A stretch of 64,000 nt of DNA, from assembly GCA_050010135.1 (NCBI GenBank), contig JBEKLP010000004.1:9335-73334 (forward strand). The letters run 5' to 3'. The notes below the pieces were generated by a model. That model saw only the letters and a program-made list of their open reading frames with translations, did not search any database and was not told the origin of the DNA. Positions 36,217 through 44,792 of this stretch are shown piece by piece. The position numbers and the translations under genes were made by a program. The DNA comes from FEN-1073 sp050010135. GTDB lineage: Bacteria > Chloroflexota > Anaerolineae > Anaerolineales > RBG-16-64-43. Each line of letters begins with the position of its first letter. Position 1 is the first letter of the stretch.

Positions 36217-37317
36217 ATGGCCCAATATTCCATCTCGAAAAGTAGACCCACCAAAGATCGGCTCTTGGAGTTGGAAGGCCTGAGCGAATCAAATCGATAT
36301 CGGGTTCATATGAACCCGGACTGGTTTGCCGATTACATCGAGTGTTTCCAACGGCAGAGTTCCGCCTTCCTTTTGGAAGCTCGCGAAACAGGGTCCGGAA
36401 AACTCGTCGGTGCCTTACCCCTGGAAATTCAAGAAGTGCTGAATGAACGCGGCCGGAAAATGAGACAGCTGGTTCCATTGGCCGGCGGGCAATCGGATTT
36501 CAGTCTTTTCCTTTGCCTACCGGGTCACGAGCAAGCGTATGCCCGGGGGATTGTCCATTGGTTGGTTCAGCATCGGCAGGAATGGGAATCGCTGCGAATG
36601 AATGTGGTCCCACAATCCTCCAGGGGATGGCCCGAATTTGCGCACGCGCTTGAGGGCTCCGGGTTTTCATCCAAAGTGTCTCAGGATCGATTCTTCTATA
36701 AAGTCAATACGGATGGCCGTTGGGAGGATTACGAAAAAGGTTTTTTACACCGGCGTCTGGATACTTTGCGTAACTTGATGAATCAGCTGACCCGAGACTA
36801 CGGTGAAATACAGGCGCGAATCCTTGAGACTGGAATCGAAGACCATCTGGATAACCTGATGACCTGGTACCGACAGCGGCGCAAGGAAATCGGCCAGAAG
36901 GATGCATTTGGGATCTACCCGGAGAAGCTGGGATTCCTGAAATCCGTCATTCGGGATTTTGAGCCGAAGCGGCTTGTCCGACTATCCATGTTGACCGCAG
37001 GAAAGGAAGTCTTGGCATATCAGCTCGACTGGATCGATCAGGGAATTTGGTATTACTACATGCCCGCCTTTAATGAGCGTTTCGCTAAGTACTCGCCGAG
37101 CAAGATCCTGTTATTCGAAACGATGAGAATGGCATTCGGCGATCCGGCGATCCATGAATTTAATTTCATGCGGGGTGAAGAAACCTACAAGGCACAATTC
37201 GCCAATGAGACGGAAGCTTTTATTTCGATAAGGGTATCCAACCCATGGTCGTTTCGCTTCAAGGCAGCCGCTCTATTTTCGCGCATAGCCGCGCTGCGCG
37301 ACCGGATTATCCGATAG
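36217..37317 (+). CDS. GNAT/BioF2-like acyltransferase (Acetyltransf_6)
   Basis: 366 residues from ATG 36217, preceded by GGGGAGAA. The C-terminal half has the family blocks YYYMPAFNERFAKYSPSKILL and EFNFMRGEETYKAQFAN, which place it with the FemX-like double-GNAT proteins often called 'GNAT family N-acetyltransferase' in polysaccharide loci. The N-terminal domain covers about residues 1-180. Probable cytoplasmic transfer of an acyl or aminoacyl group to a sugar amine; the donor is unknown. Bases in this and the next gene look less GC-rich than in the upstream block. Confidence 0.85.
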   Translation: MAQYSISKSRPTKDRLLELEGLSESNRYRVHMNPDWFADYIECFQRQSSAFLLEARETGSGKLVGALPLEIQEVLNERGRKMRQLVPLAGGQSDFSLFLCLPGHEQAYARGIVHWLVQHRQEWESLRMNVVPQSSRGWPEFAHALEGSGFSSKVSQDRFFYKVNTDGRWEDYEKGFLHRRLDTLRNLMNQLTRDYGEIQARILETGIEDHLDNLMTWYRQRRKEIGQKDAFGIYPEKLGFLKSVIRDFEPKRLVRLSMLTAGKEVLAYQLDWIDQGIWYYYMPAFNERFAKYSPSKILLFETMRMAFGDPAIHEFNFMRGEETYKAQFANETEAFISIRVSNPWSFRFKAAALFSRIAALRDRIIR

Positions 37318-37350
37318 CCACGCCGTTTTTTGACACGTTTCCTTTGAGCC

Positions 37351-37452
37351 GATTCTTGGGAGGACTCTTTTGCAAAGGAATGGGTGCGTAAGGAATTTCC
37401 CGTGGAATGGATGGTGCGGCGAACGGCACAATTATATAAAAACTGGATATAA
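37351..37452 (+). pseudogene. C-terminal relic of a GT4 gene
   Basis: In the frame ending at TAA 37450-37452 the text reads SFAKEWVRKEFPVEWMVRRT then AQLYKNWI. This matches the end of the GT4 protein at 33957-35087 (RVLKEFPVERMARRTAGVY). The bases are also close: over 36 bases from GAATTTCCCGTGGAA onward I count four mismatches. No start codon or catalytic domain accompanies it. It is the third 3'-end relic in this locus. Confidence 0.75.
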
Positions 37453-37508
37453 TTCCATGGATAGCAAGGGAGAGATTGATAAAATAGTTTGATCGTCGGA
37501 GGATAAAT

Positions 37509-37529
37509 CGGATTTACCCGGTAAATCCG
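37509..37529. promoter_or_regulatory. Perfect 21-base palindrome (possible operator)
   Basis: Two 10-base arms, CGGATTTACC and GGTAAATCCG, are separated by one C. It lies in a 414-base gap that otherwise holds the GT4 relic, upstream of the fucosyltransferase-like gene. There is no T run, so it is unlikely to be a terminator. A dimeric regulator site is possible but unproven. Confidence 0.35.
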
Positions 37530-37730
37530 GCCAAAATCCCCTGTCTTCCCACACCCGATTGTCCGCCAAGTTCGGGATAGGTATCCGAGCATACATCAGA
37601 AGCCCGGAATTCAATTTCGAGCGGGGAACGTAGCACTGTTCGATTGGCTACCATTAACTTTCTGCCAAGCCGGATGATCGATAGTGGGGAATATAAGGAT
37701 GAGAAAGAAAAAACGGATTGGAAAACGAAG

Positions 37731-38570
37731 ATGCCCCCCCCTATAAAAAAAACCAACACCGCGCGGCATCCATCCATCCTTGTTCTTGAGCCGATATATG
37801 GTCTGGCCAATCGAATGGGATTCGTCGATTCGGCTATTGCCCTCTCGAAGAAATTGGAACTGGATCTCCAGATCCTCTGGTTCCGCGACCCGACCTTAAA
37901 CTGCCGTTTTGACGATCTGTACGTTGTCCCGCAATCCATTTCCCGAGTCGTCGATATCCGGCTGGGGAATTTCTCTCGACTTTTTCGAAAGATTCTCCGC
38001 GCATATTTTTCCCATGCGTTTGATTTTTTTGCAGGCCCGAATCAAATAAAGGGGTTGCTTGCCCGGCAATATAACTTTGAAGAGCTTCAGGGATGCCATC
38101 GCATCTTCCTGTGGGGATACAGGCAATTCTATCCTTCCGCATTACCTTTCTCCGATCTGGTTCCGACGAAAGCCCTCCAATCGCTTATCGATTCCTACGA
38201 TTTGGGGGAGCGAGCCGTCGGCGTGCATATCCGACGTACCGATTTTAAGTTATCTGACTACTATAGTACGACTTCCTGGTTTATTGCGGCGATGAAGAAA
38301 GAAGTGCAGCAGGATCCGAATACCGTCTTTTTTGTTGCCAGCGACTCCCCCGATGAAGAGGAACGTATGCGCAGGGAGTTTCCGGATAGAATTCTCGTGC
38401 ATAGAAAACGCAGTTATAACCGAGACAATCCGATTGCTGTACAGGATGCATTGATCGATCTCTATTGTCTTGCCAAATGCCGGAAACTTCTTGGCAGTTA
38501 CGAAAGTTCCTTTTCGGAAATGGCGTGGCAAATTCGAGGAATCGAAAAGCATATTTCTTCGGATGTATGA
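37731..38570 (+). CDS. Fucosyltransferase-like protein (HxRRTD motif)
   Basis: About 279 residues from ATG 37731; ATG 37674 is an upstream alternative and neither has a good Shine-Dalgarno. The N-terminal LVLEPIYGLANRMGFVDSAIAL resembles the GLGNR acceptor loop, and VGVHIRRTDFKLSDYY (about residue 165) is the HxRRTD donor motif of the alpha-1,6 and O-fucosyltransferase superfamily. Later FFVASDSPDEEERMRREF and KLLGSYESSFSEMA fit the same fold. A GDP-sugar donor is likely, though not necessarily GDP-fucose. No GDP-fucose synthesis genes are seen in the window. Confidence 0.72.
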   Translation: MPPPIKKTNTARHPSILVLEPIYGLANRMGFVDSAIALSKKLELDLQILWFRDPTLNCRFDDLYVVPQSISRVVDIRLGNFSRLFRKILRAYFSHAFDFFAGPNQIKGLLARQYNFEELQGCHRIFLWGYRQFYPSALPFSDLVPTKALQSLIDSYDLGERAVGVHIRRTDFKLSDYYSTTSWFIAAMKKEVQQDPNTVFFVASDSPDEEERMRREFPDRILVHRKRSYNRDNPIAVQDALIDLYCLAKCRKLLGSYESSFSEMAWQIRGIEKHISSDV

Positions 38571-38617
38571 GTTCCGGATGTCCAAGACGCAATTATTGAA
38601 AGAGGACCATCCGCCGA

Positions 38618-39829
38618 ATGGATTCGATGAACGATAACACAGGATCTCCATTGCGAATCGCATTGGTTATCGCGCGCTTGAATGTCGGCGGACCGGCTAC
38701 GCATGTGATCGAACTTGCGGCAGGCCTGCCGCGGGACGAGTTCGAGGTCCGGCTGATTACCGGGCGCGAAGGGCCGGGAGAAACCGGGATGCACTATCTA
38801 GCCGAGCAAATGGGGGTGAAGCCGGAAATTCTCCTGCAACTTTCACCGCGGATCGGGCCGGCCGACGTGCTCGTCTTCCTCCGCCTGCGGGCCATTTTCC
38901 GAAATTGGAAACCCGATGTGGTTCATACCCACACGGCAAAGGCGGGCGCGGTGGGCCGCACGGCGGCCCGCTGCGCCGGCGTGCCGGTGGTGGTGCACAC
39001 CTTCCACGGCCATGTGCTGCGCGGGTATTTTTCCCCTCCGGTTGAATTCTTCTTCCGATCGCTCGAACGGATGCTTGCCCGCATCACAGATAAGATCGTC
39101 ACCCTCAGCCCGGCGCTGAAAGCCGATCTGGTCGATATGGGAATCGCCCCGGCCGGGAAGATCGATGTGGTTCCCCTGGGTATGAATCTCGATCCGCTCC
39201 TGGACTGTTCGTCACGTCGCGGGGAGCTGAGATCCGAGCTGGGAATCGGCCCGGATCAACCCCTGATAGGAATTGTGGGACGTTTGGTGGCTATCAAGAA
39301 TCACCGCCTATTTCTGGAGGCGGCGCGAAGCATGGTAGACTCGGGAAATCCGGCCCATTTTGCGATCGTAGGGGATGGGGAATTGCGCAATTCGCTTCAG
39401 GAACTTGCGAGCGAGATGGGAATCGCAAGCCGCGTGCATTTCCTGGGCTGGAAAAAGGATATGCTGCCGGTGTACGCGGCGTTTGACCTGCTCGCGTTGA
39501 CCTCCGACAACGAAGGGACCCCGGTGGCGGTCATCGAAGCCATGGCCGCCGGTGTGCCGGTAGTGGCGACGGCGGTGGGGGGCGTGCCGGATGTGATCCG
39601 GGACGGGGAAACGGGGTGGCTCGTGCCGCCCGGAGACGCGTCGGCACTCCGCCGCGCCTGGCTGGCAGCCCTACGACGGGATCCAAGTATCGAGGCTGCC
39701 ATTATCCGTGGCCAACGGGAAGTGTTGGAGCGCTTTGGACAGGAACAAATGATTTCCACGATGGCTGATTTGTATCGCCGTTTGGCATCCAAGACAGACG
39801 AAACCGCCCGCATCCGGCCAGCTGCATGA
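38618..39829 (+). CDS. Family 4 glycosyltransferase
   Basis: 403 residues. RIALVIARLNVGGPATHVIEL (about residues 13-33) is the acceptor-side glycine loop, VVHTHTAKAGAVGRTAAR and VHTFHGHVLRGYF are typical of the PimB/WcaL-like GT4 group. LIGIVGRLVAIKNHRLFLEA and TSDNEGTPVAVIEAMAAGVPVV (E-x7-E) make the donor site. It overlaps the WecA-like gene by ATGA, so it may act at an early step on the lipid-linked first sugar. Donor unknown. Confidence 0.92.
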   Translation: MDSMNDNTGSPLRIALVIARLNVGGPATHVIELAAGLPRDEFEVRLITGREGPGETGMHYLAEQMGVKPEILLQLSPRIGPADVLVFLRLRAIFRNWKPDVVHTHTAKAGAVGRTAARCAGVPVVVHTFHGHVLRGYFSPPVEFFFRSLERMLARITDKIVTLSPALKADLVDMGIAPAGKIDVVPLGMNLDPLLDCSSRRGELRSELGIGPDQPLIGIVGRLVAIKNHRLFLEAARSMVDSGNPAHFAIVGDGELRNSLQELASEMGIASRVHFLGWKKDMLPVYAAFDLLALTSDNEGTPVAVIEAMAAGVPVVATAVGGVPDVIRDGETGWLVPPGDASALRRAWLAALRRDPSIEAAIIRGQREVLERFGQEQMISTMADLYRRLASKTDETARIRPAA

Positions 39830-41352
39830 GCCAATATCTTCCTCTTGTCATCCTCGCCTTCCTAGCTGCGTTCGTAGCCACTCCGATCGTCGGACGGGTG
39901 GCTTCACGCACGGGGTTTGTGGATGAACCCCAGCCGCACAAAATGCACGTCCGCCCGATACCACTCCTGGGCGGGCTCGCGATCTACCTCGCATTGTGCG
40001 TCGCCCTGTTCATCACCCTATTTCGGGTGAACCTCGCTTCCGATATGACCCAGATGGCGGCGATCGCCGTTGGCGCGACGCTCCTCATGCTGGTGGGATT
40101 GTGGGATGACCGGCGGGGAATTGCGCCTCGTGCGAAGCTTCTGGCCCAGATAGCGGCCGGGCTGATTGCAGCCGCCGCCGGCGTGCGAGTGTTTTTATTC
40201 CCGTGGCCGGTTATGAACTTTGCGATCACGCTGTTCTGGTTCGTGGGAATCAGCAACGCCGTCAACCTGATGGACAACATGGACGGTCTGGCGGCGGGAA
40301 CGTCCGCGGTTTCCGCACTCTTCTTCACCATTCTGGCCGCCTCCGCCGGCCAGGGTTTGGTGGCAAGCCTCGCGGCAGCGGTGACGGGCGCTTCACTCGG
40401 GTTCCTCTACTACAATATTTCGCCCGCGATGATTTTCATGGGAGATACGGGATCGCTGCTTCTGGGGTTCCTCCTGGCGGTGATTGGAATTAAATATTCC
40501 CCGACCACGCTTCCACTGGGATCTACCTGGATGGTTCCGATCGTCGTGCTCGGGCTTCCGGTGTTTGATACCACACTGGTCACGTTTTCAAGGCTGCTCT
40601 CTCGGAGGCCGGTTTCCCAAGGTGGAACCGATCACACCTCGCACCGGTTGGCCCGGCTTGGATTGGGCATCAACCGGGCGGTCCTTACGATGTATATCCT
40701 AGCCGCGGCGTTGGGTATGTTGGCCATCTATATCACCCAATCCCCGCCCGCGACGGCGACCGTTCTGTTCATAGCGCTGCTGGCGGTGGGCGTGATCGGA
40801 CTGCTGATCCTGGAACGCGCGCGTCCGATTCCTTCCACCAACCCGTTGGTGGTCATCCTGGCGGAGGACGACCAAGCGCGGACGGCGATCCGGGCGGCGC
40901 GGGAGATCTCGTCTCAGTTGGCGGTGGTGGCTTCCCCGCGCTCGGATCCGGCGATTCTGCGCGCTTATCTGCGTGAGTTGGCACTGACGCCGGAGGCGTT
41001 TTCCCGGTGGCTGGACTCTGGTACAGACGACGCCGTCGGGCCGAAAGAAATGTGGAACGAGGTTTTCCGACTATGCGGTATTGTGGTGCAGGTCACCGAC
41101 GGCTCGCATCCGGCGCGCTTGTTGGAGCTATTGCGCGAGTCGCATCTGGTCATCGTCTGCCGCGGGCAGGGCTGGTCCCCGGGGGTCCGCGCGTTGCTCT
41201 CCGAATTCCGCGGCCGAATGGTCCTAGCGCCCGGAGTGGAACTCCGCGGCGAGTTCACCCTTCCGGAAAACCAGTGGAACGACCCGAAGATTCTCCTCCG
41301 CGTACTCGAGGATACCCTGCTGGGAGCCCAACGAAAGGAAAAGAAATCATGA
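39826..41352 (+). CDS. WecA/TagO-type polyprenyl-phosphate sugar-1-phosphate transferase with extra C-terminal domain
   Basis: 508 residues. It loads the first sugar phosphate onto undecaprenyl phosphate. Family motifs in order: HKMHVRPIPLLGG (residues 38-50), GLWDDRRG with Asp94-Asp95, NLMDNMDGLAAG with Asp150 and Asp153, FMGDTGSLLLGF with Asp207, and TDHTSHRL with His270/His273. About eleven helices end near residue 331. Residues 341-508 form a soluble extension (NPLVVILAEDDQARTAIRAA onward) that WecA/TagO proteins of about 340-370 residues normally lack; its alternating strands and helices resemble a Rossmann-like or response-regulator-like fold but I cannot name it. Confidence 0.9.
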   Translation: MSQYLPLVILAFLAAFVATPIVGRVASRTGFVDEPQPHKMHVRPIPLLGGLAIYLALCVALFITLFRVNLASDMTQMAAIAVGATLLMLVGLWDDRRGIAPRAKLLAQIAAGLIAAAAGVRVFLFPWPVMNFAITLFWFVGISNAVNLMDNMDGLAAGTSAVSALFFTILAASAGQGLVASLAAAVTGASLGFLYYNISPAMIFMGDTGSLLLGFLLAVIGIKYSPTTLPLGSTWMVPIVVLGLPVFDTTLVTFSRLLSRRPVSQGGTDHTSHRLARLGLGINRAVLTMYILAAALGMLAIYITQSPPATATVLFIALLAVGVIGLLILERARPIPSTNPLVVILAEDDQARTAIRAAREISSQLAVVASPRSDPAILRAYLRELALTPEAFSRWLDSGTDDAVGPKEMWNEVFRLCGIVVQVTDGSHPARLLELLRESHLVIVCRGQGWSPGVRALLSEFRGRMVLAPGVELRGEFTLPENQWNDPKILLRVLEDTLLGAQRKEKKS

Positions 41353-42323
41353 CGCATACGCTCATTACCGGCGGCGCCGGGTTCATCGGCAGCCACCTGG
41401 CCGAAGCGCTTCTTGCGCGCGGGGACCAGGTGACTGTCATCGACGATTTGTCGACGGGCCGATTCGAAAATATCGCGCTCCTGGCGGAAAAGCCCGGGTT
41501 CCGCTTCGCCCTGGAAACAATTACCAACGAAACGGTCATGGACCGGCTGGGAAGCGAGTGCGATCGCATCCTACACCTGGCGGCGGCGGTGGGCGTCCAG
41601 CTCATCGTTAACGATCCGGTACGCACCATCGAAACAAACGTCATGGGAACCGAGGCCGTGCTGCGCGTCGCGCGGCGCTACCGCAAGAAGGTTTTTCTGG
41701 CATCCACCTCGGAAGTTTACGGCAAGAACGACAAAGTCCCGTTCCGCGAGGAGGACGACGGGGTTTTCGGCGCCACCACGATCACCCGCTGGGCCTATGC
41801 CACGTCCAAGGCGCTCGACGAATTCCTGGCCCTGGCCTACTTTCGATCGAAAAGCCTTCCGGTGGTCATCGGCCGGTTCTTTAATACCATCGGCCCGCGC
41901 CAGAGTGCGCAATACGGCATGGTCATTCCCCGCTTTGTACGCCAGGCCCTATCGGACGAACCGATCACCGTGTACGGCGACGGCAAGCAAACCCGGTGCT
42001 TCTGCAACGTGCGCGATGTGGTGGCGGCGATTCTCCTGCTGCTCGAACATCCCGGCGCGGAGGGCCAGGTGTTCAACATCGGCTCCCAGGAGGAAATCGG
42101 CATGCGCACCTTGGCCGACATGGTCAAAGCCCGCACGGGTTCTTCCTCCGAAATCCGGGCGGTCCCCTACGATCAGGCTTACGATGGGGGATTTGAAGAT
42201 ATGCGCCGGCGGGTCCCGGATATCCATAAGATCCAACAAGCCACGGGGTGGTCGCCGAAGATTCCCCTGGCTCAAACCTTGGACGAGATTATCGCGTACT
42301 TCCGCAACCGGCCGGCGGCGTAG
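41349..42323 (+). CDS. NAD-dependent sugar epimerase/decarboxylase (extended SDR)
   Basis: 324 residues. TGGAGFIGSHLAE is the Gly-rich NAD loop (residues 7-19), STSEVYG is the Ser/Thr part of the active site, and Tyr150-x3-Lys154 (YATSK) is the catalytic pair. FFNTIGPRQSAQYGMVIPRF follows, as in UDP-glucuronate decarboxylases and UDP-GlcNAc/glucose 4-epimerases. The exact substrate is not decidable from sequence; a UDP-uronic acid from the dehydrogenase at 4953 is a natural candidate. The ATG overlaps the previous gene by ATGA. Confidence 0.88.
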   Translation: MTHTLITGGAGFIGSHLAEALLARGDQVTVIDDLSTGRFENIALLAEKPGFRFALETITNETVMDRLGSECDRILHLAAAVGVQLIVNDPVRTIETNVMGTEAVLRVARRYRKKVFLASTSEVYGKNDKVPFREEDDGVFGATTITRWAYATSKALDEFLALAYFRSKSLPVVIGRFFNTIGPRQSAQYGMVIPRFVRQALSDEPITVYGDGKQTRCFCNVRDVVAAILLLLEHPGAEGQVFNIGSQEEIGMRTLADMVKARTGSSSEIRAVPYDQAYDGGFEDMRRRVPDIHKIQQATGWSPKIPLAQTLDEIIAYFRNRPAA

Positions 42324-42332
42324 GCGGGGACC

Positions 42333-43754
42333 ATGGCAAATCCCTCCTCCATCCCGCGATCCGGATTGACCGTTTCCGAACGTCAGGCATTGCTGTTTGC
42401 GGGTGATTTGCTTTGCGTGCTCCTCGCGGTGGGGGCTGCCTGGATCCTCTGGATGGGGCTGGATCACACGCTGAGCGATCCGATTAAATTCTTCCGGACC
42501 CGAGATGCCATCACGCCGTTCCTTTGGCTGGGCCCGCTGTGGTTCTTCCTCATTTCCCATTTGTACGATCCGCACGCGGCCTTTTCCCGCGAACGTACGC
42601 TCTTCGGGCTGGGCGTGGCCACCGCCATCTCCCTGATACCGTATCTGGTGTTGTACTTCTTCGCCGCCCCCGGTTCTTTGCCGCGCGCGGGGATCGTGGT
42701 TTATCTGATCGTTCTTACCGGATTGGAATTCGGATGGAGGATGCTCGCCATCCGGTTGTTTACGCTTCCCATGTTGCAGCGCCCAACCTTGATCATTGGC
42801 GCAGGACGGGCGGGAACGGGAATCATCCGCGTGCTGACCCGCGATGTACCAGGGCATTTCCGCGTCCAAGGCCTGATCGACGACGATCCCGAAAAACGTG
42901 GGACGAAATTGAACGACATCCCGATTCTGGGCGGATGGCAAGTCCTACGGGATGCGGTTTGCGGGCAGGGGATTTCGGTTCTCGTGCTGGCCATCACCGG
43001 AAAAATCCATCCGGAACTGTTCCAGGCCATTCTGGATTGCCAGGAAATGGGGGTGGAGGTGATCCGCATGCCCGCGCTGTATGAGTCCCTGTTGGGGCGC
43101 GTGCCCATCGAATACCTCAGCGCCGACTGGCTGTTGACCTCTTTTTTGGACAGCGTCAACTTGTATGATCTCTACAGCCCATTGAAACGCCTGCTGGATA
43201 TTCTCATTTCGCTGGCGGGGATGGCCATCGGGGTGATCCTTTTTCCGATCCTTGCCGTCATCATCCGCCTGGATTCGCCGGGGCCGATCCTCTACCGGCA
43301 GGAACGATCGGGCAAGGGCGGACACCCGATCGGGGTATGGAAGTATCGTACGATGGTGCGCAACGCGGAACCCGACGGCGAGGCGCGCTGGGCGTCACCG
43401 GAAGATCCGCGCGTCACACGCATAGGCAAATGGATGCGCCGCACCCGGTTGGATGAGATCCCCCAATTTTGGAACGTCCTGCGCGGTGATATGAGCCTGA
43501 TCGGGCCGCGTCCCGAGCGACCGGAGTGGATCGCACAGCTGGAAAAACAGATTCCCTTTTACCGCGCGCGCCTTCTGGTTCAGCCGGGCCTGACGGGATG
43601 GTCGCAGGTGAACTACGGATACGTCCGTACGGTCGAGGACACGGCGCTGAAGCTCGAATACGATCTCTATTACATCCGCCATCGTTCCCCGATCCTGGAT
43701 TTAAAAATTCTTCTGCGCACCATGGGCACCCTGATCCGTTTCCAAGGATCCTGA
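42333..43754 (+). CDS. Polyprenyl glycosylphosphotransferase (WcaJ/PglC-like initiating enzyme)
   Basis: 473 residues. An N-terminal membrane bundle (about five helices) precedes a Rossmann-like domain (LIIGAGRAGTGIIRVLTRD), then a re-entrant helix (ILFPILAVIIRLDSPGPILY) and the cytosolic catalytic domain with VWKYRTMVRNAEPDGEAR, MRRTRLDEIPQFWNVLRGDM and SLIGPRPERPEW, the Asp-Glu catalytic motif of polyPGT-type transferases. It transfers a sugar phosphate from a nucleotide sugar to polyprenyl phosphate. It sits three genes after a WecA-type initiator, so the locus encodes two different initiating activities. Confidence 0.93.
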   Translation: MANPSSIPRSGLTVSERQALLFAGDLLCVLLAVGAAWILWMGLDHTLSDPIKFFRTRDAITPFLWLGPLWFFLISHLYDPHAAFSRERTLFGLGVATAISLIPYLVLYFFAAPGSLPRAGIVVYLIVLTGLEFGWRMLAIRLFTLPMLQRPTLIIGAGRAGTGIIRVLTRDVPGHFRVQGLIDDDPEKRGTKLNDIPILGGWQVLRDAVCGQGISVLVLAITGKIHPELFQAILDCQEMGVEVIRMPALYESLLGRVPIEYLSADWLLTSFLDSVNLYDLYSPLKRLLDILISLAGMAIGVILFPILAVIIRLDSPGPILYRQERSGKGGHPIGVWKYRTMVRNAEPDGEARWASPEDPRVTRIGKWMRRTRLDEIPQFWNVLRGDMSLIGPRPERPEWIAQLEKQIPFYRARLLVQPGLTGWSQVNYGYVRTVEDTALKLEYDLYYIRHRSPILDLKILLRTMGTLIRFQGS

Positions 43755-43772
43755 GGACGGATTCTTCCGGAA

Positions 43773-44792
43773 ATGAGTTCCCCTAGGCCGCCCGCCTCAC
43801 CGCGCACGATTCTCTCCGAGACAGTCTCCGGCCCGCGCCGGGCGGTATTTCCCCGCGACGTGCCGCAAATAACCGAATTGGTGGAGCAGTGTTTTTCCGG
43901 CACCCTGGATTATTCCTCGCGCCACATTCTCCGCAACGTCCGTTGGATCGCCGAGCGGGGGGAGATTTTCTGGAAGCTATCCATTTTATTGGGAAGCGTG
44001 AATTCGGAGGAATGGGTCGTTGCCTCGGTCTGGGAGGATGAGGGCAGGGTGGTGGGGAACGCCACGCTGACCCTGCGCAAACCGGAAAACGGCGCGTGGC
44101 TGATTTCCAACGTGGCCATTCATCCGGATTTCCGCCGGCGCGGTTTTGGGCGCGGCTTGATTCGTTTCGCGCTGGATGAGATTCGTTCCCGCGGGGGACG
44201 GAAAGCATACCTGCAGGTGGACGTGGAAAATGAGACGGCGGTCCGCATATACCGCGAGCTGGGCTTTGAGGAAATCGGCCGCCGCATCAACTGGACCCGC
44301 ATGCCCGGCCCCACGACGCGAGTAGACCCGGCGGATTCGAGCGATCCTTCGTACCGGATCGCACCGCGGCGGGCGTCGGAATGGCGCGAAGAATACGATT
44401 TCTGGAAAGGGATCAGCCCCGCGGGGTTCGCCTGGAATACGCCGTTGACCGCAGGATTATTTCGCCCTTCGGTGGCAAGACGGCTGGAGCAGGTGTTGCT
44501 CGGTGAATCGGAAAAGCATTTCCTCGCCCGGCGCGGGGAGCGGGTGGAAGCGGCGCTTTTCACCTACCAGCGCTTTTTCGGCTGGGAAGGATTCCTAATG
44601 CAGACTGAGGGATCCGGCGGCAGCGTGGAACTCGCGCTATGGAAGGAAGTTTGGAAAGACACCTTCCCCCAGGTGAATTGCCTGCTGGAAACCGTGCCGG
44701 AATCTTCCACCGCCGTCCTGGAACATTTGGGATTCCAAAAACGCCGTACGTTCCAATGGATGCGGTATACTATTAAAGGAGGTGGACCATGA
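43773..44792 (+). CDS. GNAT acetyltransferase
   Basis: 339 residues. VVGNATLTLRKPE, ISNVAIHPDFRRRGFGRGLI (acetyl-CoA binding loop, about residue 116) and YLQVDVENETAVRIYRELGFEEIG form one standard GNAT domain in the N-terminal half. The C-terminal half (about residues 190-339) is weakly similar to a second GNAT fold and ends with VLEHLGFQKRRTFQWMRYTI. Substrate unknown. It overlaps the holin-like gene by ATGA, with GGAGGTGG before that gene's ATG. Confidence 0.85.
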   Translation: MSSPRPPASPRTILSETVSGPRRAVFPRDVPQITELVEQCFSGTLDYSSRHILRNVRWIAERGEIFWKLSILLGSVNSEEWVVASVWEDEGRVVGNATLTLRKPENGAWLISNVAIHPDFRRRGFGRGLIRFALDEIRSRGGRKAYLQVDVENETAVRIYRELGFEEIGRRINWTRMPGPTTRVDPADSSDPSYRIAPRRASEWREEYDFWKGISPAGFAWNTPLTAGLFRPSVARRLEQVLLGESEKHFLARRGERVEAALFTYQRFFGWEGFLMQTEGSGGSVELALWKEVWKDTFPQVNCLLETVPESSTAVLEHLGFQKRRTFQWMRYTIKGGGP

